A stretch of 64,000 nucleotides of DNA, taken from the NCBI RefSeq assembly GCF_012641405.1, contig NZ_JABAII010000003.1:62001-126000 (forward strand), read 5' to 3'. Below the pieces are notes generated by a model. That model saw only the letters and a program-made list of their open reading frames with translations. It had not been told where the DNA came from and ran no database searches. A program made the position numbers and the translations under genes. Of this stretch, positions 42,844-51,363 are shown piece by piece (the first letter of the stretch is position 1; each line of letters opens with the position of its first letter). This DNA is from Rhizobium sp. P40RR-XXII (GTDB lineage Bacteria > Pseudomonadota > Alphaproteobacteria > Rhizobiales > Rhizobiaceae).

Positions 42844-44880
42844 TCAAAGATCCTTCGCGATCCTAAGGCCGTCGTAGATCGCGGCGTGCGTGTTTCGCGC
42901 GGCGACCGCGTCGCCGATCCGGAAGAGCTGGAACTGGCCTTCCTCATTGCGGACGACGGATTGCGGCTCACCTGCAAGAAGCTGGTCGTACGAGGTCTCG
43001 CCCAGGTTTCGGGAGTGCGGCTTGAGTTCGAAATACAGTTCGTCGAGCGGGATCGTGCCATGATTGACCACGATCTGGTCAACAACCCTTTCCTTGGCGA
43101 CGCCGCCATAATCGCTCCCGACCTTCGCGATGATCTGGTTGCCGCTCTTTTCCGCCGCTTCCAGCCGGAACGTCACCGTGAACGTGACATCCAATGTCTG
43201 TAGCGAGCGCATGTAAGGAACAAGGTTCATCGCCATGACCTCCGGAGCGAAGGACCGGTCCGGCGTCATGATCTCGACCTTTGCACCCGCTTTCGCGAGG
43301 AATTCGGCTGCCTGCAGACCGGCATGATCGCCGGCGTCGTCGAATACGAGTACGTTGGTGCCCGGCTTTACATCGCCTGAGATGATATCCCAGGACGAAA
43401 CCACGAGTTCGTTGCCCTTCGACAGCACATCGGTATGCGGCAAACCGCCGGTCGCGATGATGACGACATCGGGTTTTTCGGCGGTAATAGCCTCGGCTTC
43501 CGCCCAGGTATTGAAATGGAAGATGACGCCAAGCTTCTCGCATTGGCTCATCCGCCAGTCGATGATGCTGATCATCTCGCGGCGGCGCTCGCTCTGCGCC
43601 GTCAGACGGATCTGGCCGCCGGCATTATTCGCGGCCTCGAAGACAACGACGTCGTGACCGCGCTCGGCGGACACGCGCGCCGCCTCGAGCCCCGCCGGTC
43701 CCGCGCCCACGATGACGACCTTCTTGCGGACTTCGGCCTTCTGCACGATGTGCGGCATCGTCTGCTCGCGCCCGGTCGCGGCGTTGTGAATACAGAAGGC
43801 AAGGCCGCCCTGATAGATGCGGTCGAGGCAGTAGTTGGCGCCGACGCAGGGGCGGATATCGTCCTCGCGCTTCTCGATGATCTTGCGGACGATATGCGGG
43901 TCCGTCATGTGGGCGCGCGTCATACCGACCATGTCGACCTTGCCTGCCGCGATGGCGTGGCGGGCGGTCGCCACGTCCGGGATCTTGGCTGCGTGGAACG
44001 TCGGAAAGTTCGTCGCGGCCCGGATATCGCCGGCAAAGTCGAGATGCGGAGAGTTCGCCATGCCCTGGATGGGAATGACATCGGTGAGACCAGGATCGGT
44101 GTCGATATGGCCGCGGATGACGTTGAGATAGTCGATCAGACCGCTGTCGCGCAGCCGTTTCGAAATCTCTATACCCTCCTCTTTGCCGGTACCGCCGGGA
44201 AGACGTTCGTCCGCGGTGTATCGAACGCCGAGAATAAAATCGTCTCCAACCCGCGTCCGTATCGCCTTGAAGACGTCAAGACAGAAGCGCAGGCGGTTCT
44301 CAAGCGAGCCGCCATACGGCCCATCGAGTTCGTTGGTCAGCGGCGAGACGAACTGGTCGATCAGATGTCCGTAGGCCTCCAGTTCGATACCGTCCATACC
44401 GCCGGCCTTCATGCGCTCGGCGGCGTCGGCAAAGTCTTTGATGATGCGCTCGATATCCCAGTCTTCGATCTTCTTTGGAAACGCCCTGTGCGCGGCTTCG
44501 CGGTGGTGGGAAGGCGACACGATGGGCAGCCAATCACCCTTGTCCCAGCGCGTGCGGCGACCGAGATGCGTCAGCTGGATCATGATGGCGGAACCGTGTT
44601 CGTGAACCGCGTCGGTCATCTCGCGGATCCACGGAACGATCTCGTCCTTATAGGCGAGCAGGTTGTTGAAAACCGGAGGACTGTCCCGCGAGACGGCAGC
44701 CGACCCGGCCGTCATCGTCAGCGCAACACCGCCCTTGGCCCGTTCCACCGTATAGGCGCGATAGCGCTCCTTCGGCATGCCATCTTCGGGATACGCCGGT
44801 TCGTGAGACGTCACGATGATGCGGTTGCGCAGCGTCAGGTGCTTTAGTTTAAAGGGCTGAAGAAGAGGATCGCTCGACAT
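42844..44880 (-). CDS. stcD: N-methylproline demethylase-type flavin oxidoreductase StcD
   Basis: A 678-residue enzyme of the old-yellow-enzyme/trimethylamine dehydrogenase group. The N-terminal TIM barrel (about 1-370) binds FMN and has HEPAYPEDGMPKERYRAY, IQLTHLGRRTRWDKGDW, and a 4Fe-4S-type Cys set near CVGANYCLDRIYQGGLAFC; the C-terminal part (about 390-678) has two dinucleotide folds (VVIVGAGPAGLEAARV, VLVFDDAGDHAGL). Full-length similarity as I remember it is to rhizobial StcD, which removes the last methyl from N-methylproline; DgcA-type dimethylglycine enzymes are the alternative. Divergent from a TetR gene. Confidence 0.85.
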   Translation of the reverse strand: MSSDPLLQPFKLKHLTLRNRIIVTSHEPAYPEDGMPKERYRAYTVERAKGGVALTMTAGSAAVSRDSPPVFNNLLAYKDEIVPWIREMTDAVHEHGSAIMIQLTHLGRRTRWDKGDWLPIVSPSHHREAAHRAFPKKIEDWDIERIIKDFADAAERMKAGGMDGIELEAYGHLIDQFVSPLTNELDGPYGGSLENRLRFCLDVFKAIRTRVGDDFILGVRYTADERLPGGTGKEEGIEISKRLRDSGLIDYLNVIRGHIDTDPGLTDVIPIQGMANSPHLDFAGDIRAATNFPTFHAAKIPDVATARHAIAAGKVDMVGMTRAHMTDPHIVRKIIEKREDDIRPCVGANYCLDRIYQGGLAFCIHNAATGREQTMPHIVQKAEVRKKVVIVGAGPAGLEAARVSAERGHDVVVFEAANNAGGQIRLTAQSERRREMISIIDWRMSQCEKLGVIFHFNTWAEAEAITAEKPDVVIIATGGLPHTDVLSKGNELVVSSWDIISGDVKPGTNVLVFDDAGDHAGLQAAEFLAKAGAKVEIMTPDRSFAPEVMAMNLVPYMRSLQTLDVTFTVTFRLEAAEKSGNQIIAKVGSDYGGVAKERVVDQIVVNHGTIPLDELYFELKPHSRNLGETSYDQLLAGEPQSVVRNEEGQFQLFRIGDAVAARNTHAAIYDGLRIAKDL

Positions 44881-44923
44881 GCCTCGTGCTCCGGATTGGA
44901 AACATCGCATGACGCTAAATGGA

Positions 44924-44985
44924 AATGTACACATATGTCAATCTAGAAAACATATACGTCTTCTGTTTAGACACTAATGTACATT
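44924..44985. promoter_or_regulatory. TGTACA palindromes between stcD and TetR gene
   Basis: TGTACA cores at 44926-44931 and 44978-44983 (the second inside AATGTACATT), 52 bp apart, about five helical turns. ACATATGT at 44931-44938 is a further palindrome. Probable operators of the TetR protein encoded at 45026, placed in the 145-bp divergent region. Confidence 0.55.
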
Positions 44986-45025
44986 TTACTTGTTGAGACC
45001 GTCGCAATTTGATAGGAAATGGCTC

Positions 45026-45655
45026 ATGGACCAGGGTGGAAACGACAACGGATGGCGGGGGTCTCAGGAAGGTTGGCTGGAAGCAGCCTACTCCTCCCTG
45101 ATCGATTCCGGAGTGGAGTCCGTAAAGATCCAGCCGCTGGCGAAGAAACTCAAGCTCTCGCGCACGAGCTTCTATTGGTTTTTCAAGGATCGCGAAGAAC
45201 TTCTAGGCGCCTTGGTCAGCAAGTGGCGGGACAAGAATACCGGGAATTTGGTCAAGCAGTCCGAGGCATATGCGGAATCGCTCGTAGAGGCGATGTTCAA
45301 TGTCTTCGACTGCTGGCTCAACAAGGACTTGTTCGATTCTCAGTTCGAGTTCGCCGTGCGCAGCTGGGCCTTGCAGTCGACGGACATTCTCGAAGAGGTT
45401 CGCCGCGCTGACCAGACACGCATGGAAGCGCTGTCGCGAATGTTCACCCGCTTCGGCTATGACGCCGTTTCCGCCGACGTCCGCGCGCGGACGACCTACC
45501 TCGTCCAGATCGGCTACATCTCGATGCAGTCCAGGGAAGACATTACCGTGCGCATGAAGCGAATTCCGGAATATATCGCGATCTATACCGGACAGAATCC
45601 GCAGCAGCGGGAGCTTGACCGCTTCTTTTCGCGTCATGGCTACAAGCCAAGCTAG
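45026..45655 (+). CDS. TetR-family regulator
   Basis: A 209-residue repressor. HTH: LEAAYSSLIDSGVESVKIQP, LAKKLKLSRTSFYWFFKDRE, typical of TetR N-termini; the rest is helical ligand domain. ATG at 45026 follows AGGAAA; a TTG at 44990 is possible. It faces stcD over TGTACA palindromes and is likely to sense an N-methylated amino acid. Both strand ends meet near 45.66-45.68 kb with the GGDEF-EAL gene. Confidence 0.9.
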   Translation: MDQGGNDNGWRGSQEGWLEAAYSSLIDSGVESVKIQPLAKKLKLSRTSFYWFFKDREELLGALVSKWRDKNTGNLVKQSEAYAESLVEAMFNVFDCWLNKDLFDSQFEFAVRSWALQSTDILEEVRRADQTRMEALSRMFTRFGYDAVSADVRARTTYLVQIGYISMQSREDITVRMKRIPEYIAIYTGQNPQQRELDRFFSRHGYKPS

Positions 45656-45681
45656 GAACGACAAGAGGAGCGGATGATTTC

Positions 45682-48066
45682 TCAGCTGGTCGCGAGTAAT
45701 TTTTCATTGCTATGAGGTTTCTCGAAACAATCGAGCTCATGAAGAGGAATCGGCTTGGAGAACAGATAGCCTTGGAGGTCGGTGCAGCCCAAGGCCGCCA
45801 AGAAGTCGCGCTGATATTCTGTTTCGACCCCTTCCGCCGTTGTCGAAATACCGAGACTGTTGCTCAGCGAGATAATGGCACCGACAATGGCTGCCCCATT
45901 GGCTTTTGTGCCGAGGAGCGAGACGAACGAGCGATCGATTTTGATCCGATCGATGTCAAAGCGCGTCAAATGGCTGAGACAGGAATAGCCGGTTCCGAAG
46001 TCATCGAGGGAAATTTGAACGCCTTGGCTGCGAAGGGATTTCAGCACCGCATAGATATCCGCGTAATCCTCGATGAGTGAGGTCTCGGTGAGCTCGAGCT
46101 CAAGCCGGGATGGGGATAGCCCGGTCTCCTGAAGAACAGCGCTTACTTCTTCGACAAAATTGGGTCTCCTTAGCTGAGAAGGAGACACGTTGACGGCAAC
46201 AAACGTGTTTTCGGGCCAGCTGCAGGCGGCTTTGCAGGCCTCGCGCAATACCCAGAATCCAAGTGCGTCGATAAGGCCGCCTTCTTCCGCCGCAGGGATG
46301 AAACTGGCCGGCGTCAGCAGCCCACGCTGGCTGTGGCTCCACCGCACGAGGGCCTCGGCGCCCGACACGGAGTATCCCTTGCCCGCCCGGTACACCGGTT
46401 GGTAATAAACTTCCAGCGACCCGAAGTCCGGTCGGTCGGAAAACAGCTCGCCCGGTTCACTGCCGCCAGATGAGACGCGGAGTTTGGCCAAAACCTCACG
46501 CAATTCGTTTTTAAGAATGTCGCGCGCATTTCTGCCTCCGTCCATGGAGGGCGAATAAACCAGCCATCGTCCCCTGCCGCTTACCTTTGCTTCGTACAGC
46601 GCGGCATCGGCATAACGCATGATATCATCCGCATTGCGTCCGGCATCGGGCACGATCGCCACGCCGATCGAGCAGCCAACCCGGGCAACGGCCTCGCCCT
46701 TCAACAGGGGGAACGGCTTACTAAGCTCCGCAACGATCGCTTCGCAAATTCGCGGCAGCGTTTGATCGTGATCTTTGATGTCACGCAGAAGCAGGGCGAA
46801 TTCATCCCCTCCGAGCCGGGCGAGAGTATCTCGTGAACGAAGGAGCGAACGGATCCGACCCGCAGCCATCCTGATGAGTTCGTCGCCGGCGGCGTGACCG
46901 AATGTGTCGTTCACGGTTTTGAACCGGTCGAGGTCAAGAAGTGCGATTGCCGATCGCTCGGAAGAGTTTTCCAATTCAGCCAGGCACTCGTCGAACCTGA
47001 TCGCAAACATGGCGCGATTGGGGAGATCCGTCAGCACATCGTGGAGGGCAAGTTGCCTTGCGTGGAACTCGCTTTTCTTCAATTCACCTAGGCTGCTTCG
47101 CAGGCGGAGAAGCAGGATCGTGAAAAGAAGCGCCATCATCAAGGCAGCAATCGAAAGTGCAGGCATCAGCCTGCCGATCACCCTTGATCCCGGAAGGTCG
47201 GGTCGCCAGACGATAAAGCCGATCGGCTCGCCGTTTGTCGTATCGTCAATCTGAAATGCAACTTCGTCACCGTCTGCGTCGGCGGTTCGTGCAAAGCGCG
47301 CGCCATTCAGTCCTTGTTCCCGGCTCAATTCGTCCAGGGCAGCTCCATCGAGGAACCGCACGACGATCAGGAATTGCCACAACGACTGCCCTTGTCTCTC
47401 GTGTGGTTCCTTGACGGCCGCGATGCCGACGATCGTCGGTCGACCTTCCAGGCGCAACAAACTGGCCAACCCGCGATGAACGGGCACCGTGCTTCCGGCG
47501 GGATTGCCCGGTGATCCCGGTAGGTGTGCGGTGAACGTCGTGTCTTGGCGTAGGGCAGCGCCAGCTTCTCGAAGCAGCGGCAAAAGAAGAGGTTTCATCC
47601 ACCGATAGCGTTTTTCCGTTTCGCCATCCGCCATCATGACCAGCTCGCCATGCTCGTCCACGACGAAAGCCTGGTCGTAGCCGAAGACGGATGTCGCAGT
47701 CTGGCTGACCGCACTTCCCGCTGCCGTCGTCAAAACAGTATTGAAGGCAGGTGAAGCCGACGAGGAGCCGGAGGCCGGGTAAGCGCGGTTTGCGGCAATA
47801 TAACCATTCCCGACTTGCCCGATGACGCGTGCTACCTGATCGACCTGTTCTCGCAGGCGCGCATTGACGAGCAGCCGTTGTCGATCAAGAGCAGCGGCAT
47901 CGCTTTCAGTTCCCGCCCACAGCGCCGAAAGCACGACAAGTCCAATCGCTCCCAGGCCACTGGCAGCGATCAGAAACAGAATTCTCCCAGAAGCTATCCA
48001 GGACTGTTGAAACGACTTCGGGTTGGAGGAACGGATAATGTGCAAGCGCAGATCCCCGAACACCAC
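45682..48066 (-). CDS. Membrane GGDEF-EAL protein with periplasmic sensor
   Basis: A 794-residue c-di-GMP enzyme. Membrane segment at about 29-50, periplasmic region (about 55-305, possibly CHASE4-like), second membrane segment (about 307-328), GGDEF (about 345-505) and EAL (about 540-785). GGDEF reads RLGGDEFALLLRD with I-site RSRD five residues before. EAL catalytic parts are intact: EALVRW, NVSPSQL, ELTETSL, DDFGTGYSCL, IKIDRSFV, AEGVET. Both activities are possible. The start appears to be GTG at 48066 or a codon shortly inside. Divergent from an orphan binding protein 127 bp away. Confidence 0.9.
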   Translation of the reverse strand: MVFGDLRLHIIRSSNPKSFQQSWIASGRILFLIAASGLGAIGLVVLSALWAGTESDAAALDRQRLLVNARLREQVDQVARVIGQVGNGYIAANRAYPASGSSSASPAFNTVLTTAAGSAVSQTATSVFGYDQAFVVDEHGELVMMADGETEKRYRWMKPLLLPLLREAGAALRQDTTFTAHLPGSPGNPAGSTVPVHRGLASLLRLEGRPTIVGIAAVKEPHERQGQSLWQFLIVVRFLDGAALDELSREQGLNGARFARTADADGDEVAFQIDDTTNGEPIGFIVWRPDLPGSRVIGRLMPALSIAALMMALLFTILLLRLRSSLGELKKSEFHARQLALHDVLTDLPNRAMFAIRFDECLAELENSSERSAIALLDLDRFKTVNDTFGHAAGDELIRMAAGRIRSLLRSRDTLARLGGDEFALLLRDIKDHDQTLPRICEAIVAELSKPFPLLKGEAVARVGCSIGVAIVPDAGRNADDIMRYADAALYEAKVSGRGRWLVYSPSMDGGRNARDILKNELREVLAKLRVSSGGSEPGELFSDRPDFGSLEVYYQPVYRAGKGYSVSGAEALVRWSHSQRGLLTPASFIPAAEEGGLIDALGFWVLREACKAACSWPENTFVAVNVSPSQLRRPNFVEEVSAVLQETGLSPSRLELELTETSLIEDYADIYAVLKSLRSQGVQISLDDFGTGYSCLSHLTRFDIDRIKIDRSFVSLLGTKANGAAIVGAIISLSNSLGISTTAEGVETEYQRDFLAALGCTDLQGYLFSKPIPLHELDCFEKPHSNEKLLATS

Positions 48067-48193
48067 TAGACTAGGGCGTCATCATCAAATCAAAACTACG
48101 GCTGGATCAGTTCTAACAAAGAAGCGTTCACGTAGAATTAAAAGCAACTACGTACTATGTGCGCGATCAACCACTTATTGAGGATCCTCTACT

Positions 48194-49000
48194 ATGTCGC
48201 GCCCATCGGTTCAGACTATATTGCGTAGAACGTTAGTAGCAGGCGGCATAGGTCTCCTTTTGACCGCAACACTGCCTTTTCAAGTGGCTGCACAAGAGCG
48301 CACGCCGATGCGAATTGCCGTCGAAGGCGCGTTTCCACCTTTTAATTACCTCGATGCAAATAATAAGCTTCAAGGCTTCGACATCGATATTGCCAACGCC
48401 GTCTGCGAGATTGGTAAGTTCGAATGCCAATTTATCATCGAGAAGTGGGATGACATGATTCCCGATCTTGTTGCCGGGAAATACGACGCGATCATCTCAT
48501 CCATGTCGATGAGCGCCGAGCGGCGCCAAAAGGTTGCCTTCACCGAAAGATACTACAACAGCCCGACGGTGTTCATCGTGCGAAAAGATTCGCCGATCAA
48601 AGAGGTGAGCCCCGCCGCCCTTGGTGACAAGAACCTTGGGGTAACATCGTCAACCGCCCAGGAATCCTTTGCCAACCATCTCTATCCGCAAACGCGCAAG
48701 ACGGTCTTTCGGTCTTCACCCGAATTGTACAAAGGACTGGCGGATGGAAGTGTCGACGTTATCTTGGAAGATAAACTTGCCATCTACGACTGGATTGCGA
48801 ACACAAAGGCGGGAAGCTGCTGCGAGTTCAGGGGACCTGATCTGGTTGACGTCACATTCTTTGGTGACGGTTCTGGAATCGCGGTGCGGTTGGATGATCG
48901 TGAGCGGCTGGCACGCTTGAACGCGGCGCTGAAGTCCATCAAGGCTGATGGAACCTATGACATGATCAACGCCAAATATTTTCCCTTCAGCATTCAGTAG
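48194..49000 (+). CDS. Orphan amino-acid-type periplasmic binding protein
   Basis: A 268-residue SBP_bac_3 protein with a signal peptide (ending near QVAAQERT). Lys/Arg/Orn-binding features: VEGAFPPFNYLDANNKLQGF, DAIISSMSMSAERRQKVAFT, LGVTSSTAQ, and the Cys pair SCCEF. Good ligand-site residues (Tyr/Phe, Asp, Ser-Met, Arg) are present. No permease or ATPase gene adjoins; instead it is divergent from the GGDEF-EAL gene. A palindrome GAGGATCCTC at 48180-48189 overlaps its ribosome site. It may present a ligand to the GGDEF-EAL sensor. Confidence 0.88.
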   Translation: MSRPSVQTILRRTLVAGGIGLLLTATLPFQVAAQERTPMRIAVEGAFPPFNYLDANNKLQGFDIDIANAVCEIGKFECQFIIEKWDDMIPDLVAGKYDAIISSMSMSAERRQKVAFTERYYNSPTVFIVRKDSPIKEVSPAALGDKNLGVTSSTAQESFANHLYPQTRKTVFRSSPELYKGLADGSVDVILEDKLAIYDWIANTKAGSCCEFRGPDLVDVTFFGDGSGIAVRLDDRERLARLNAALKSIKADGTYDMINAKYFPFSIQ

Positions 49001-49333
49001 CATCGCCAGTGAATTGCGCTGTTGGCCTCGAACACCGTCGAGGGCGGTGCCTCACGTGCGCGGTTTATGCCGCCTGATTCACCGCGTTAATTAATAAATT
49101 TCCGCGTGCCATTTTTATTGTGACACGAAGGCGGAAAGAATTTGCCCGGAATTTGCGTCCCCAGTTGTACTTCTTTCCATGGAGACGCATAACGATCACT
49201 AGAGCAATTCCAGGAAAAGTGCGCAGCGGTTTTCCGTCCGGAATTGCGAGACAAAAAAGGAGCGGTTCAGAGGTTCCGTGAAAGGCCGACCCGCTCTGCT
49301 AGATCGAGATGATTGAAAAATGATCGGCTTTTG
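49001..49333. other. Intergenic region upstream of sugar-locus LacI gene
   Basis: 333 bp with no supported gene. It holds an AT-rich patch near 49085-49120 that may be a promoter, and the palindromic repeat at 49204-49247. Confidence 0.5.
49204..49247. repeat. Rhizobial palindromic intergenic repeat
   Basis: Nested inverted repeats GCAATTCC...GGAATTGC and inside them GGAAAA...TTTTCC around an 11-bp centre. The sequence matches, from memory, a short dispersed palindrome found many times between genes in Rhizobium genomes. As RNA it would form a long hairpin in the leader of the LacI gene. Confidence 0.7.
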
Positions 49334-50368
49334 ATGGAAAAATTGACGCACAAGACGATGGAGGACTTCGCGAAGTCCTGCGGCGTCTCCCGGCCGACCC
49401 TTTCCAAGTACTTTGACGATCCGACCAGTGTGAAACCGACGACACGGGCGCTGATCGAGGCGGCACTTCGCTCGTCGGATTACCAGCCGAATCTTTATGC
49501 GCGGAACCTCAATCGCAAAAGGACACGCAATATCGGCATCCTGGTTCCTGCCCTCACCGACCCCTTTTATGCCGAAATGGTCAATCGTCTGGAATTGCGG
49601 CTGCGCAACGAGGGCTATTGGCCGATCGTGTTCTCGTCGCATGGATTGCCGGAACTGGAAGCCGAAGCAGTCAACACAATGTTGTCGTTGAAGGTTGCCG
49701 GGGCGCTTGTCGCACCATTGGGGCAGAAATCCGATCCGCGTACCTTTGAAAAGCTCGCGCAGAACCTGCCTATCGTTTACTTCGATACTTATATCGAAGG
49801 GAACACGCCGTTCATCGGCAACAACAATTACCAGAGCGTGGCAACGATCGTGGAATATCTCTGCCGATCCGGAGAAACGCCTGCCTATTTCGACATTCCG
49901 CATGTCAATCATAACTCACCGGAGAGGCTGGCAAGCTATATCGCCACGATGGAAGCCGCAGGCTACGAGCCAATGGTGATCGAGACCAACGCCGCCTACA
50001 CATGGGAGTTCGAACGCATCGGATATGAGCAGATGGACAGCCTGCTCCAGGCAAAGGCTCTTCCCCGCAAAACCATCCTGTGCGCAAATGATCGTCTCGC
50101 CTTCGGGGTTATGTCGGCAGCCTTCGCGCATCGGCTGAGAGTTGGGCGAAAAAAGGGAGACGATCTGCGTGTCGCTGCCCATGACGACCATCCCTTGAGC
50201 CGCTATACCTGCCCGCCATTGACGACGATGGCACAGGATTTCGCCGCGATGACCGCAAGCAGTGTCGAAGCGTTGCTGACGCTGCTGGGGGACATGGATG
50301 CGCCGGTGCGGTCGATTACACACAGGATCACCCTGGATGGGACATTGGTCATGCGACAATCCGCTTGA
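49334..50368 (+). CDS. LacI-family regulator of the sugar locus
   Basis: A 344-residue regulator. HTH: THKTMEDFAKSCGVSRPTLS, KYFDDPTSVKPTTRALIE with hinge YQPNLYARNLNRKR; effector domain NIGILVPALTDPFYAEMVNR, VAGALVAPLGQK, KTILCANDRLAFGVMSAAF. ATG at 49334 chosen; TTG at 49313 is possible but adds unlikely residues. It heads the locus and most likely represses both the minus-strand esterase/dehydrogenase genes and the plus-strand operon. Confidence 0.92.
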   Translation: MEKLTHKTMEDFAKSCGVSRPTLSKYFDDPTSVKPTTRALIEAALRSSDYQPNLYARNLNRKRTRNIGILVPALTDPFYAEMVNRLELRLRNEGYWPIVFSSHGLPELEAEAVNTMLSLKVAGALVAPLGQKSDPRTFEKLAQNLPIVYFDTYIEGNTPFIGNNNYQSVATIVEYLCRSGETPAYFDIPHVNHNSPERLASYIATMEAAGYEPMVIETNAAYTWEFERIGYEQMDSLLQAKALPRKTILCANDRLAFGVMSAAFAHRLRVGRKKGDDLRVAAHDDHPLSRYTCPPLTTMAQDFAAMTASSVEALLTLLGDMDAPVRSITHRITLDGTLVMRQSA

Positions 50369-50388
50369 AGCGGAGCCACTGATCCCGT

Positions 50389-51339
50389 CTAGTTCGAGCG
50401 TTCCTCGAAGGAACGCCAGGTCGCCACGGCTTCTTCTATTGTCTGCCGAGCCTCGGCCACATATTTTCCCATCGAGACGAAGCCGTGGATCTGTCCTTGC
50501 CGGTGACGATGCACAGAGCGCACCCTATCTTGCCGCAGCCGCTCGGCATAGGCGATGCCTTCGTCGGCCAGAATGTCGTGTCCGGCGGTCACCACGAAGG
50601 CTGGAGCTACCCCCGCGACGGTCTCGGCCCGTAACGGAGAGACCCTCCAGTCGGCAATATCGGCTGCGGTGCGGACATAGTGATCGCGAAACCATCTCAT
50701 CGTCGAGGCGGTCAAGCCGAAGCCCTCGGCATAGCGGCGATAGCTGTCGGCCATCTGCGCGGCGTCGGTGTTGGGATAGATGAGCAGCTGCGCCGCAATT
50801 GGCGGGGCGTCGCCCGCACGCGACATCAACGCCAGCACGGCGGCAAGATTGCCGCCGGCGCTGTCGCCGGCGACAGCAATTCGACCCGGATCGATGCCGA
50901 GATCTGCAGCCGTTTCGGCCACGAATGCCAATGTCGCGGCGCAATCGGTCACTCCGGCGGGAAACTTATGTTCCGGCGCCAGCCGGTAGTCCGGGCAAAT
51001 CACGGTGCATTCGGCGAGATTGGCGAACCATCGGCAGATTTCGTCGTGAGATTCGAGGTTGCCGATCACCCAGCCACCGCCATGCAGATAAACAAGACCG
51101 GGACCATTCCTCAAAGGCGCGCCGATGCCGCGATAGACGCGCAACGTGATCGGACCATTCGGACCGACGATCTGGCGATCCTCCACCATGGCGACCGCCT
51201 CCCTTGCACCCTGGAGCGTCGGGCAATTCGCATCGTAGTCAATGCGGGCCCGCTGAACCGTACCGGTTTCAAATGGTCGGCCATTCGATCGATCGGTCAT
51301 GGCGAGAACGTGCCGGGCACTCTCATCCAGCTGTTCCAT
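50389..51339 (-). CDS. Alpha/beta hydrolase, acetyl-esterase (HSL) type
   Basis: A 316-residue serine esterase of the hormone-sensitive-lipase group. HGGGWVIGN oxyanion hole, nucleophile GDSAGGNLAA, Asp in VTAGHDILADEG, and His in GQIHGFVSMG. ATG at 51339 follows GAGGGGAG. It is 24 bp after the Gfo/Idh/MocA gene on the same strand. In this sugar locus it may remove acyl groups from the substrate; other carboxyl esters are possible. Confidence 0.88.
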   Translation of the reverse strand: MEQLDESARHVLAMTDRSNGRPFETGTVQRARIDYDANCPTLQGAREAVAMVEDRQIVGPNGPITLRVYRGIGAPLRNGPGLVYLHGGGWVIGNLESHDEICRWFANLAECTVICPDYRLAPEHKFPAGVTDCAATLAFVAETAADLGIDPGRIAVAGDSAGGNLAAVLALMSRAGDAPPIAAQLLIYPNTDAAQMADSYRRYAEGFGLTASTMRWFRDHYVRTAADIADWRVSPLRAETVAGVAPAFVVTAGHDILADEGIAYAERLRQDRVRSVHRHRQGQIHGFVSMGKYVAEARQTIEEAVATWRSFEERSN

Positions 51340-51363
51340 GAGATTAACTCCCCTCTGCGGCAA

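Noticed and set aside
43435..44847. A 470-codon plus-strand frame opposite stcD
   Set aside because: Antisense shadow of a clearly real 678-residue enzyme.
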